Below are positions 27,194 through 35,339 of a stretch of DNA of 64,000 nucleotides, piece after piece. Both the position numbers and the translations under genes were made by a program. The notes under the pieces are model-generated. The model saw nothing but the letters and a program-made list of their open reading frames with translations. It made no database searches and had not been told where the DNA came from. How positions within the stretch are numbered: position 1 is the stretch's first letter; each line of letters opens with the position of its first letter. Source of the stretch: Pelomonas sp047654785 (GTDB lineage: Bacteria; Pseudomonadota; Gammaproteobacteria; Burkholderiales; Burkholderiaceae_C); NCBI RefSeq assembly GCF_047654785.1, contig NZ_JASGKQ010000003.1:558001-622000 (forward strand), in the 5' to 3' direction.

Positions 27194-27832
27194 ATGAAGA
27201 TCGCCCTCATCATCGAGAACAGCCAGGCCGCCAAGTCCGAGATCGTCCACAACGCGCTCAAGACCGTCGCCGAGCCGCTGGGCCACAGCGTCCACCACTA
27301 CGGCATGTACACGCCCGAGGACAAGGCCTCGCTGACCTACGTCATGAACGGCCTGCTCGCCGGCATCCTGCTGAACTCCCGCGCCGCGGACTTCGTCGTC
27401 ACCGGCTGCGGCACCGGCATGGGCTCCATGCTGGCCTGCAACAGCATGCCCGGTGTGTTCTGCGGCCTCGTCATCGACCCCACCGACGCCTTCCTGTTCG
27501 GCCAGATCAACGACGGCAACTGCCTGTCCATGCCCTACGCCAAGGGCTTCGGCTGGGCCGCCGAGCTGAACCTGCAGGACTGCTACCGCAAGCTCTTCGA
27601 GCAGGAGCGCGGCGCCGGCTACCCCAAGGAGCGCGCCGCCATCATGGCCAAGAACCGCGGCATCCTGAAGGACCTGAAGGCAGCCTCCTGCAAGGACATG
27701 CTGACCGTGCTGAAGACCGTCGACCCCGACCTGCTGAAGGCCGCCGTGTCGGGCGAGAAGTTCCAGGAGCTGTTCTTCACGAACTGCCAGGACGACGCGA
27801 TCGCCGCCCACATCAAGGCCGTGCTGGCCTGA
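27194..27832 (+). CDS. RpiB/LacA/LacB-family sugar-phosphate isomerase
   Basis: A 212-residue protein. The N-terminal two thirds align with the RpiB/LacAB fold (KIALIIENSQAAKSEIV, then FVVTGCGTGMGSMLACNSMPGVFCGLVIDP, where GCGTGMG marks the active-site loop). It is longer than the roughly 150-residue RpiB because of a C-terminal helical extension (about 150-212). The catalytic cysteine position appears present in VTGCGTG. The ATG at 27194 follows a 205-bp gap in which I see no gene. It may interconvert ribose/ribulose phosphates or another aldose/ketose phosphate pair; no sugar-specific neighbours help. Confidence 0.78.
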   Translation: MKIALIIENSQAAKSEIVHNALKTVAEPLGHSVHHYGMYTPEDKASLTYVMNGLLAGILLNSRAADFVVTGCGTGMGSMLACNSMPGVFCGLVIDPTDAFLFGQINDGNCLSMPYAKGFGWAAELNLQDCYRKLFEQERGAGYPKERAAIMAKNRGILKDLKAASCKDMLTVLKTVDPDLLKAAVSGEKFQELFFTNCQDDAIAAHIKAVLA

Positions 27833-27872
27833 GACGGCGCGCGGCAGCCTCGCGGGCTGCGAGACTGCCGCG

Positions 27873-30167
27873 ATGTCCGCCACCGACTCCCCCCACCTCA
27901 GGCTGCGCACGCTGACGCGCGGCGACGGCCTGCTGGGCCTGCGGCCGCGTGGTGCGCTCGGCCCACGCGGCGAGCAGGTGACCGTGGCGACGCTGGCGCG
28001 GCGGGATGCCGATGCCGAGCAGGCGCTGCTCAAGCTGGGCCTCGTGGCCCTCGACCCCGCGCTGCTGCAGTGGCGCGGTGCGCCGCTGGCGCTCGGGGGC
28101 GAATCGCTGTGGACGCTGCTCCAGGAGGACTTCTTCGGCGACTTCCACGCCGAGCAGGTGCCGGCGCTGCAGGCCCTGGGCTGGCGGGTCACGACCGAGC
28201 CGGGGTTTGCCCACCACAGCCAGGCCGTCAGCGGCTGGCAACTGGGCCTCGCGGAAGACGCCGCTGACGCCGCCGACGCCGCGCCCGGGCCTGGCCGCCG
28301 CGTGTCCGGCCTGGGGCTGGAGCGCCGCACGGGCGCCTGGCTGGTCAGCCTGGGCATGGAGGTGGACGGCCGGCAGCTCGACCTCGCGCCGCTGCTCGCC
28401 AACCTGCTGCGCCGCGACAAGCGCTGGCTGGACGCGGCGGCCATCGCCGCCATCGAGGACGACGCCATCGTCTCCCTGCGCGCGCCCGGCGGCCGGCGCT
28501 ACCACGCGCAGGCGGCGCCGCTGAAGGCCATCTTCCTGGCGCTGCTGGACCTGCTGAAGCCCGCGCCGCTGGAAAAGGGCGAGCCGCTGCGGCTGCACGC
28601 CTGGGACGCCGACCGGCTGCGCGTCATCGAGGACGAATCGCGCGGCCGCTGGCGGATCCACGGCGACGCCGGGCTGCGCGCGCTGGGCCGGCGTTTGCTG
28701 GCGGCCGGCGCGCCGCGGCCGGTGGCGCAGCCGCCCGGCCTGGGCCTCGCGCTGCGGCCCTACCAGCTGCACGGCCTGGCCTGGCTGCAATACCTGCGCG
28801 AGCAGGGCCTGGCCGGCATCCTGGCCGACGACATGGGCCTGGGCAAGACGGCGCAGGCGCTGGCCCACATCGAGGCCGAGAAGGCGGCCGGCCGGCTGGA
28901 CCGCCCGGCGCTGGTCATCGTGCCGACCTCGTTGCTGTTCAACTGGCAGCAGGAGGCCGCGCGCATCGCGCCGGGGCTGCGCGTGCGCACCTGGCATGGC
29001 GCCGAGCGCAGCGCGGCGCAGCTCGCCGATGCCGACCTCGTGCTGAGCACCTACAACCTCGTCTGGCGCGACCTGCGCGCGCTGTCGGCCCGGCCCTGGC
29101 ACCTGCTGATCCTGGACGAAGCGCAGTCGGTCAAGAACGCCCGCGCCCGCGCCGCCCGCGCGCTGCGCCGGCTGGACGCGCGCCACCTGCTGGCGCTGAC
29201 CGGCACGCCGCTGGAGAACCACCTGGGCGAGCTGTGGTCGCTGTTCGACCTGCTGATGCCGGGCTTCCTCGGCGACGCGCGCAGCTTCGCCAAGCACTGG
29301 CGCAAGCCCATCGAGGTCAACCGCGACGGCCCGCGCGCGCGGCTGCTGGCGGCGCGCGTGCGGCCCTTCGTGCTGCGCCGCTTGAAGGCCGAAGTGGCCG
29401 CCGAACTGCCGCCGCTGACCGAGCTGGTCACCCGCGTCACGCTGGTCGGCCAGCAGAAGCAGCTCTACGAGAGCGTGCGCGTCGCGGCCGACCACCTGGT
29501 GCGGCGCATCCTGCAGCGCGACGGCTTCAGCCCGACCAGCCTGATCAGCGTGCTGGACGCGATGCTCAAGCTGCGCCAGGTCTGCTGCGACCCGCGGCTG
29601 CTGAAGGGCGTGGCCGTGGCGCCGCACACCGAGCGCGCCAAGCTCGAATGGCTGCGCGAGCAGCTGCCCGCGCTGGTGGCGCAGGGCCGGCGGCTGCTGG
29701 TGTTCTCGCAGTTCACCGGGATGCTGGACCTGATCGCCGACGAACTCGGCGCGCTCGGCCTGCCGCACCTGCGCCTGAGCGGCGCGACGCCGGCCGCGCA
29801 GCGCGGCGACGTCGTGCGCCGTTTCCAGGCCGGCGAGGTGCCGCTGCTGCTGGCCAGCCTGAAGGCCGGCGGCGTGGGCCTGAACCTGACGGCGGCCGAC
29901 ACCGTCATCCACGTCGACCCCTGGTGGAACCCCGCCGTGCAGGCCCAGGCCAGCGCGCGGGCGCACCGCATCGGCCAGCGCCAGCCGGTGTTCGTCTACC
30001 GGCTGGTCGCGCAGGGCAGCATCGAGGAGCGCATTTTGGAGCTGCAGGCGCGCAAGCAGGCGCTCGCGGACGGCCTGCTCGGGCACGACGACGGCGGCGC
30101 GCTGTGCAAGTTCGGCGACGCCGAGCTGCGGCTGCTGCTGGCGCCGCTGGCGGCGGAGCCGGACTGA
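27873..30167 (+). CDS. SNF2-family DEAD/DEAH-box helicase-like ATPase
   Basis: A 764-residue DNA translocase. After a roughly 280-residue N-terminal region without recognised motifs come the helicase motifs in order: I ILADDMGLGKTAQAL, II LILDEAQSVKNARAR, III LALTGTPLENHLGELWSLFDLLMPGFLG, IV LLVFSQFTGMLDLIADEL, V LLLASLKAGGVGLNLTAADTVIHVDPWWNPAV and VI QASARAHRIGQRQPVFVYRLV. Bacterial members act in DNA repair or transcription recycling (RapA-like), but this one lacks RapA-specific domains. It is convergent with the GH5 gene, with only 6 bp between stops. Confidence 0.92.
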   Translation: MSATDSPHLRLRTLTRGDGLLGLRPRGALGPRGEQVTVATLARRDADAEQALLKLGLVALDPALLQWRGAPLALGGESLWTLLQEDFFGDFHAEQVPALQALGWRVTTEPGFAHHSQAVSGWQLGLAEDAADAADAAPGPGRRVSGLGLERRTGAWLVSLGMEVDGRQLDLAPLLANLLRRDKRWLDAAAIAAIEDDAIVSLRAPGGRRYHAQAAPLKAIFLALLDLLKPAPLEKGEPLRLHAWDADRLRVIEDESRGRWRIHGDAGLRALGRRLLAAGAPRPVAQPPGLGLALRPYQLHGLAWLQYLREQGLAGILADDMGLGKTAQALAHIEAEKAAGRLDRPALVIVPTSLLFNWQQEAARIAPGLRVRTWHGAERSAAQLADADLVLSTYNLVWRDLRALSARPWHLLILDEAQSVKNARARAARALRRLDARHLLALTGTPLENHLGELWSLFDLLMPGFLGDARSFAKHWRKPIEVNRDGPRARLLAARVRPFVLRRLKAEVAAELPPLTELVTRVTLVGQQKQLYESVRVAADHLVRRILQRDGFSPTSLISVLDAMLKLRQVCCDPRLLKGVAVAPHTERAKLEWLREQLPALVAQGRRLLVFSQFTGMLDLIADELGALGLPHLRLSGATPAAQRGDVVRRFQAGEVPLLLASLKAGGVGLNLTAADTVIHVDPWWNPAVQAQASARAHRIGQRQPVFVYRLVAQGSIEERILELQARKQALADGLLGHDDGGALCKFGDAELRLLLAPLAAEPD

Positions 30168-30173
30168 CCGCGC

Positions 30174-31550
30174 CTACTGGGCCGCGTTGACGATCGCGCT
30201 GATGAGGCCGGGGTACACCTGCGCGCCGCTGCTGCGGTCGAACAGGCCCATGCTGTGGTTGGCGGCGGGCGAGCCGGCGTCCCACCAGATGGGCACGGCG
30301 CCACGGGTCCAGGCGGCGCGGGCGACGTAGGTCGTCCAGTTCGTGCGGTAGGTGTCCGAGCCCGGGTACTCGGTGCGGCGGATGACGCCGAACTCGCCGA
30401 GGATGACCGGGACGCCGGCATCGACGAAGCGGGCCTTCATCTTCTGGAACTGCGCGTCCACGAAGGCCTCGTTGGCCCAGGTCTCGGTGTTCGCGGCGCT
30501 GCTCGCCGCGGCACCCCATTGCCAGATCGTGCTGCTTTCGTTGAGCGTGAAGTTGTAGGGGTCGTAGAAGTGGACCTCCATCATCAGCCGCCGGGAGGCC
30601 GGGTCGGCGGGGAGGGTGGCGAAGTCCACCGTGTGGTCGATGTTGGTGTTGAAGCCCTGCACGACCAGGTGGCGGGCCAGGTTGCCGCCGCCGGTGGCGC
30701 GCACCGCGTTGACGAACTGCTGGTTGAAGCCGTTCTGCACCGTGTGGTACTCGACGGTGGGCACGCCGTAGTCGCCGTCCTTCATGACCTCATTGGTGCC
30801 GGCGAACAGCAGCGTGTCGTCGTAGCCCTTGAAGTTGTTGGCGATCTGGGTCCAGAACTTGGTGATGCGGGCATTGGCCAGCGCCTGGTTGGCGTAGGTG
30901 GGCTGCATCCAGCCGCCGTCCCAGTGGACGTTGATGATGGTGTAGAGGCCGGCGTTCTTCGCGTAGTTGACGACCTGCGTGACGCGGGCCATCCAGCTCG
31001 CGCTGATGTTGTCGTTGGCGTCGGCGTACTGCTTCCACGACACCGGGATGCGCACGGTCTTGAAGCCGGCGGCCCTGACGGCGTTGAACAGCGCCTGCGT
31101 GGCCGGCGGGTTGCCCCAGGCGGTTTCGCCGCCGATGGCTTCCAGCGAGTTGCCGAGGTTCCAGCCCGCGCCCATCAGTTTGGACAGCTGCAGGCTGGTC
31201 AGGTCCCGCATGCCGGGCACGGTGATCGTGAAGGCCTGGGGGGTCTTGGCGCCGCAGCCGTTGGTGTAGGTGACGGTGGCCGTGCAGCTGGCCTGGGCGG
31301 TGAGCTGCTGCTCGCGCGCGCTGCCGCTGCTGCCGCAGCCGCTCCAACTCCAGCTGCCGCCCGAGGTGGGTTGCGGGCCGAAGGTGAAGGCGCTGCCGGC
31401 GGCGACGGTGGCCGTGGCGGTGTTCGTCCAGCTGCCGCCGACCTTGATGTAAGGCTTGACGGTGGTGGCCGTGCAGGTCTGCGCGGTGGCTGGCGCGGCG
31501 GCCAGCGCGAGGGCCAGCAGGGACGTGGCGGTGCGGAGTGTCGAGGTCAT
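30174..31550 (-). CDS. Secreted GH5-family endo-beta-1,4-glucanase (probable xyloglucanase/cellulase)
   Basis: A 458-residue secreted enzyme. A Sec signal (MTSTLRTATSLLALALAAAPATAQ) is followed by an Ig-like accessory domain of about 85 residues (PYIKVGGSWTN, GPQPTSGGSWSWSGC). The GH5 (beta/alpha)8 barrel starts at about residue 115 with LMGAGWNLGNSLEAIGGETAWG. The acid/base Glu254 lies in FAGTNEVMKDGD, EVHFYDPYNFT is present, and the nucleophile Glu386 lies in PVILGEFGVIRRTEY. The start at 31550 is fixed by the signal peptide. As the last gene of the minus-strand glycoside cluster it would cut the xyloglucan or cellulose backbone outside the cell. I do not assign a GH5 subfamily with certainty. 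Confidence 0.9.
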   Translation of the reverse strand: MTSTLRTATSLLALALAAAPATAQTCTATTVKPYIKVGGSWTNTATATVAAGSAFTFGPQPTSGGSWSWSGCGSSGSAREQQLTAQASCTATVTYTNGCGAKTPQAFTITVPGMRDLTSLQLSKLMGAGWNLGNSLEAIGGETAWGNPPATQALFNAVRAAGFKTVRIPVSWKQYADANDNISASWMARVTQVVNYAKNAGLYTIINVHWDGGWMQPTYANQALANARITKFWTQIANNFKGYDDTLLFAGTNEVMKDGDYGVPTVEYHTVQNGFNQQFVNAVRATGGGNLARHLVVQGFNTNIDHTVDFATLPADPASRRLMMEVHFYDPYNFTLNESSTIWQWGAAASSAANTETWANEAFVDAQFQKMKARFVDAGVPVILGEFGVIRRTEYPGSDTYRTNWTTYVARAAWTRGAVPIWWDAGSPAANHSMGLFDRSSGAQVYPGLISAIVNAAQ

Positions 31551-31656
31551 GGCTTGTCTCCATGGGGTGGGAAGGGTGGCGTGGCGCCTCGTGTCGGGCA
31601 CCTGCGCCGGCGGCTCGGGCGCTGCCGGCGGCAGCACCTCGATGGCGGTGGGCGTG

Positions 31657-32451
31657 TCAGCGGCGGCGCAGCGCCAGCGCGGCCAGGCCGACGCCGAGCA
31701 GCAGCGCGGGCGCCGGCTCGGGGACGGGCGCTGCGGCGGACAGCACCTGCGCCGAGGTCAGCAGCGCGATGCGGGCCACGGCGACGTCGTCGGAGGGGTT
31801 GTCCCAGCTCACCGACAGCGTGGCGGGGCCGTCGTAGCGGACCGAAAAGCCGGGCGAGTCGATGGCCTGGGCCTCGGCGTTGGCGAAGCCCGCGCCGCTG
31901 CCGTCGTGCCACAGGCCCAGCGTGGCGAGCGCCATGGCGGTGCCGCCGTGGCCTTGCGCGGCCAGGCCGTCCAGCGTCATCGTGACGACCACGCGCGTGC
32001 GCCCGCCCACCATGAAGGCGGCGTCCCACAGCCGCGCCGTGGCCGTGGCGACCTCGCCGCCGCTGGCGCTGGCGAAGGACAGGGCGGCGCCGGGGCTGAA
32101 CAGGTCGCCGCCGGAGAAGCCGACGCGGGCGCTCGCCGATGCGTTGCCGGACGCGACCGCGGCGCTGCGGTCCGTGCCGATCCAGCCGAGGCTGGCGTCG
32201 CGCGCGCCGGCATCCAGCAGCTCGGCCGAGACGCCGGTGGACTCGGCCGTGGCCGGCCAGCCCGGGCCGGTGTTCTGCGCCAGCCAGGGCCAGGCGCCGG
32301 TGATCCAGGGCTCGGCGTCCAGGGCCACCAGCGTGACGCTGACGTTGGCGACGGATGCCTGCGCGGTGGCGGTGCCGGCCGCGTCGGCGGCGGTGGCCGC
32401 GAAGGGTAGGGCCAGGGCGGCCGCGAGGGCGATGAAGGCTGCGGGTCTCAT
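31657..32451 (-). CDS. PEP-CTERM sorting-domain protein of unknown function
   Basis: A 264-residue exported protein with an N-terminal signal (MRPAAFIALAAALALPFAATAADA). The body is Ala/Ser/Thr-rich and beta-type, without recognised catalytic motifs. The C-terminal PEP-CTERM anchor consists of VPEPAPAL, a short hydrophobic helix and a final RRR. PEP-CTERM proteins are processed by an exosortase (EpsH family), which is not in this window. It lies between the GPH permease and the GH5 genes on the same strand, so a role at the cell surface in polysaccharide capture or adhesion is possible (inference). Confidence 0.85.
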   Translation of the reverse strand: MRPAAFIALAAALALPFAATAADAAGTATAQASVANVSVTLVALDAEPWITGAWPWLAQNTGPGWPATAESTGVSAELLDAGARDASLGWIGTDRSAAVASGNASASARVGFSGGDLFSPGAALSFASASGGEVATATARLWDAAFMVGGRTRVVVTMTLDGLAAQGHGGTAMALATLGLWHDGSGAGFANAEAQAIDSPGFSVRYDGPATLSVSWDNPSDDVAVARIALLTSAQVLSAAAPVPEPAPALLLGVGLAALALRRR

Positions 32452-32521
32452 GGGCTGTCGTGGGGTGGGCAAAGGCAAGGCAGGGGCCGCAGGGCCCGCG
32501 GGCGCGGGCGGCGCGACGGCG

Positions 32522-33964
32522 TCATACCGTGCCCCGCTTCGCTTCGAGCTGCCGGCGGATCTCCAGCATGCGCGCCTCGGTCAGCGGGAAGCGCAGGATG
32601 GCGGCCAGCGCCAGCAGCAGGCCGACGACCGGGATGCCCGACAGCAGGATGCGGATCCAGAACAGGGCCTCCGGCGTCTGGACCGCCTGCCTGGCGTCGA
32701 AGCCGGTGAACTGCAGGATCCAGCCCGACGCGCCCACGCCGAGCGCGATGCCGACCTTGGTGATCCACGACTGGCAGGCCGAGAACGAGCCCTCGCGGCG
32801 CTGGCCGGTCTGCAGCTCGTCGTGATCCACCACGTCGCCGATGGTGGCGCCGTACAGCGTCCAGAAGCCCGCGCCGGTGAAGGCGACGAAGCCGCAGGCG
32901 AGCAGCTGCAGCCAGGGCCGCGCCGGGTCGTACAGCCACCAGTCGCCGATGAAGGCGCAGATCGCCAGCACCAGCACCGCGGCCAGGCCGGCGGGCTTGC
33001 CGCGGCGGCGGGCGATCCACGAGAAGAACGGGATGCCCGCCAGGCCGAAGGCCATGCCGGCCAGGCCCATCGCGGTGTTCCATTTCGCGCCCAGCACCAC
33101 GTCGCCGTGGCAGACGTAGTAGACGGTCGCGTAGTAGCCCAGCGCGCCCACCATCGCCGTGCCGATGCCGTAGGCCAGCGCCATGCCGAGCAGCTGGCGG
33201 AAGGGCCGGCAGCGCAGCGTGCGCCACAGCGTGTCGGCGAACGGGATGTGGCTCTGCGTGCGCGACACCAGCTTCTCGTAGTAGCGCTCGCGCACCAGCA
33301 GGAAGATGGCGATGGAGACGGCCACCATGATGGCGCCCAGGATGGCGCTGTAGGCCTGCGCGCCGCGCAGGATGTCGGGCTTGCCGGTGGCCGGGTCGTT
33401 GAAGAGGGCCAGCGTCGTGAACTGCGCGGCGAAGAACATCGCCAGCTCGGGCAGCTTCTGGATGGCGTTGCGGATGGCCATCACCGAGGTGCGCTCGTGG
33501 TAGTCCGGCGTCATCTCGGCGCCCAGGCTGCTCCAGGGCATGTTGAAGCAGCTCATCACCGGCACGTAGATCAGCATGCTGACTAGCATGAAGGCGAAGT
33601 ACTGCATGTCGCTCCAGCCCCGGCCGACCGCGAACATCAGCGGCAGGCCGATGCCGGCCAGCACACCGCCGACCAGGATGAACGGGCGGCGGCGCCCGTA
33701 GCGCGTGCGCGTGTTGTCCGAGAGCCAGCCGAAGATCGCGTCGCTGGCCGCGTCGATGAAGATCTTGACCATCTGCACCGTCGAGATCAGGCCCGGCGCG
33801 ACGCCGAGGAAGATGTTGAAGACGTGGAAGGCCAGCGACGGGTAGAGCCAGTGGCCCCACATGTCGGGCAGGGCGCCCAGGCCGAAGCCGATCTTCTGCC
33901 GCAGCGGCAGGCGGTCGGCCGCGGGCGGCGCGGCGCGGTCGGGGGGCAGGGGGGTGGCGGTCAC
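32522..33964 (-). CDS. GPH-family (MFS) sugar:cation symporter
   Basis: A 480-residue, about 12-segment inner-membrane transporter of the glycoside-pentoside-hexuronide group. Signatures are KIGFGLGALPDMWGHWLY (segment 1), DAASDAIFGWLSDNTRTRYGRRRPFIL (the loop between segments 2 and 3), NAIQKLPELAMFFAAQF and TIGDVVDHDELQTGQRREGSFSACQSWITKVG. The start is probably the GTG at 33964, overlapping the beta-glucosidase stop codon (GTGA); no ATG is suitably placed. Cotranslation with a cytoplasmic GH1 enzyme suggests it imports a beta-glucoside or (xylo)gluco-oligosaccharide. Confidence 0.9.
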   Translation of the reverse strand: MTATPLPPDRAAPPAADRLPLRQKIGFGLGALPDMWGHWLYPSLAFHVFNIFLGVAPGLISTVQMVKIFIDAASDAIFGWLSDNTRTRYGRRRPFILVGGVLAGIGLPLMFAVGRGWSDMQYFAFMLVSMLIYVPVMSCFNMPWSSLGAEMTPDYHERTSVMAIRNAIQKLPELAMFFAAQFTTLALFNDPATGKPDILRGAQAYSAILGAIMVAVSIAIFLLVRERYYEKLVSRTQSHIPFADTLWRTLRCRPFRQLLGMALAYGIGTAMVGALGYYATVYYVCHGDVVLGAKWNTAMGLAGMAFGLAGIPFFSWIARRRGKPAGLAAVLVLAICAFIGDWWLYDPARPWLQLLACGFVAFTGAGFWTLYGATIGDVVDHDELQTGQRREGSFSACQSWITKVGIALGVGASGWILQFTGFDARQAVQTPEALFWIRILLSGIPVVGLLLALAAILRFPLTEARMLEIRRQLEAKRGTV

Positions 33965-35319
33965 AGGATGCGTCTTTCGCGGATCACGTCGGTGTAGTAG
34001 CGGGCCGAGAGCTTGGGCGTGCGGACCTGGGTGACGTAGTCGCAGTGGACGATGCCGAAGCGGCGCTGGTAGCCGTCCTCCCACTCGTAGTTGTCGATGA
34101 AGCTCCACAGGAAGTAGCCGTGCAGCGGCACGCCGTCGGCGATCGCTCGGTGGGCCTCGCGCAAGTGGCTGCGCAGGAAGTCGCGGCGGTGCAGGTCCGG
34201 CACCTCGCCGGCCACGACCGGCTCGTCGTCGTAGCCGCAGCCGTTCTCGGTGATGTAGAGCGAGCGGTGGCCGTAGAGCTCGTGGCAGAAGCGCGTGGCC
34301 CAGTAGACGGACTGCGGCGCGATGTGCAGCCAGGGGCTGTCGGCGCGCGGATAGGCGGCGGGCAGCGGCACGGCCTCCCAGGCCGCGCCGTGCCGGCCGG
34401 CGCGCACATAGGTGCCGGTGTAGACGTTCAGGCCCAGGTGGTCGGTGGGCAGGCTGATGAGGTCGAAGTCGCCGGGCTGCACCTGCGGCGCGTCGGCGCC
34501 CGCGCGGGCCAGGTGGTCTTCGGGATAGCGGCCGGCGTGGATGGCGCCCAGCACGTGGGCGTTTTTCTCCAGGAACCAGGCCTTGGCGGCGGCGATGTCG
34601 GCCGGCGTCTCGGTGACCGGGATGCAGACGTCGCAGTTGTCCGTCAGGCCCACGACGGCGCCCGCGCCGCCGAACTCGCGCACCGCGCGCACGCCGTGGC
34701 CGTGGGCCAGCAGCGCGTGGTGGAAGGTCTGGTTCACGACGGCCGCGGGCTCCCGGCGGCCGGGCGCCTTGGTGCCGGTGCCGTAGCCCAGCCAGGTGAA
34801 GCAGCGGATCTCGTTCATCGTGATCCAGTGCTTCACGTCGCCGGCGAAGGCCTGGACGACGGTGTCGGCATAGCGGGCGAAGGCGTCCACCGTGGCGCGC
34901 GAGGTCCAGCCGCCGCGGTCCTCCAGCGCCTGCGGCAGGTCCCAGTGGAACAGCGTGACCCAGGGCGTGATGCCGTGACGCTTCATGCTGGCGAACAGGC
35001 GGCGGTAGAAGGCGAGGCCGGCCGGGTTGGGCTCGCCGTCGCCCTGCGGGTAGATGCGCGGCCAGGCGATGGACAGGCGGTAGTGCCGCAGCCCCAGCGA
35101 GGCCATCAGCGCGAAGTCCTCGTCGAAGCGGTGGTAGTGGTCGCAGGCCACGTCCGGCGTGTCGCCGTCGTGGACCTTGCCGGGCTGGCGGGCGAAGCGA
35201 TCCCAGATGGACTCGCCCTTGCCGTCGGCGCAGGCGGCGCCCTCGATCTGCGGGGCGGCGGCGGCGACGCCGAAGACGAAGGCGTCGGGGAAGGGGCTGG
35301 CGTAGGTCGTTGCGGTCAT
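33961..35319 (-). CDS. GH1-family beta-glucosidase
   Basis: A 452-residue enzyme without a signal peptide, so presumably cytoplasmic. The barrel opens with FPDAFVFGVAAAAPQIEGAA. Then come HYRLSIAWPRIYPQG, the acid/base Glu170 in ITMNEIRCFTWLGYG (NEI replaces the common NEP) and the nucleophile Glu358 in SLYITENGCGYDD, followed by GYFLWSFIDNYEWEDGYQRRFGIVHCDY near the C-terminus. It would release glucose from beta-1,4-gluco-oligosaccharides left after side-chain removal. The stop overlaps the start of the GPH symporter gene. Confidence 0.94.
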   Translation of the reverse strand: MTATTYASPFPDAFVFGVAAAAPQIEGAACADGKGESIWDRFARQPGKVHDGDTPDVACDHYHRFDEDFALMASLGLRHYRLSIAWPRIYPQGDGEPNPAGLAFYRRLFASMKRHGITPWVTLFHWDLPQALEDRGGWTSRATVDAFARYADTVVQAFAGDVKHWITMNEIRCFTWLGYGTGTKAPGRREPAAVVNQTFHHALLAHGHGVRAVREFGGAGAVVGLTDNCDVCIPVTETPADIAAAKAWFLEKNAHVLGAIHAGRYPEDHLARAGADAPQVQPGDFDLISLPTDHLGLNVYTGTYVRAGRHGAAWEAVPLPAAYPRADSPWLHIAPQSVYWATRFCHELYGHRSLYITENGCGYDDEPVVAGEVPDLHRRDFLRSHLREAHRAIADGVPLHGYFLWSFIDNYEWEDGYQRRFGIVHCDYVTQVRTPKLSARYYTDVIRERRIL

Positions 35320-35339
35320 GGGTCGGGGAGCTGGCGCCG

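Noticed and set aside
27842..27871. GCGGCAG/CTGCCGC hairpin between the RpiB-family and SNF2 genes as a terminator
   Set aside because: The stem is imperfect inside and runs straight into the SNF2 start codon without a T-run.
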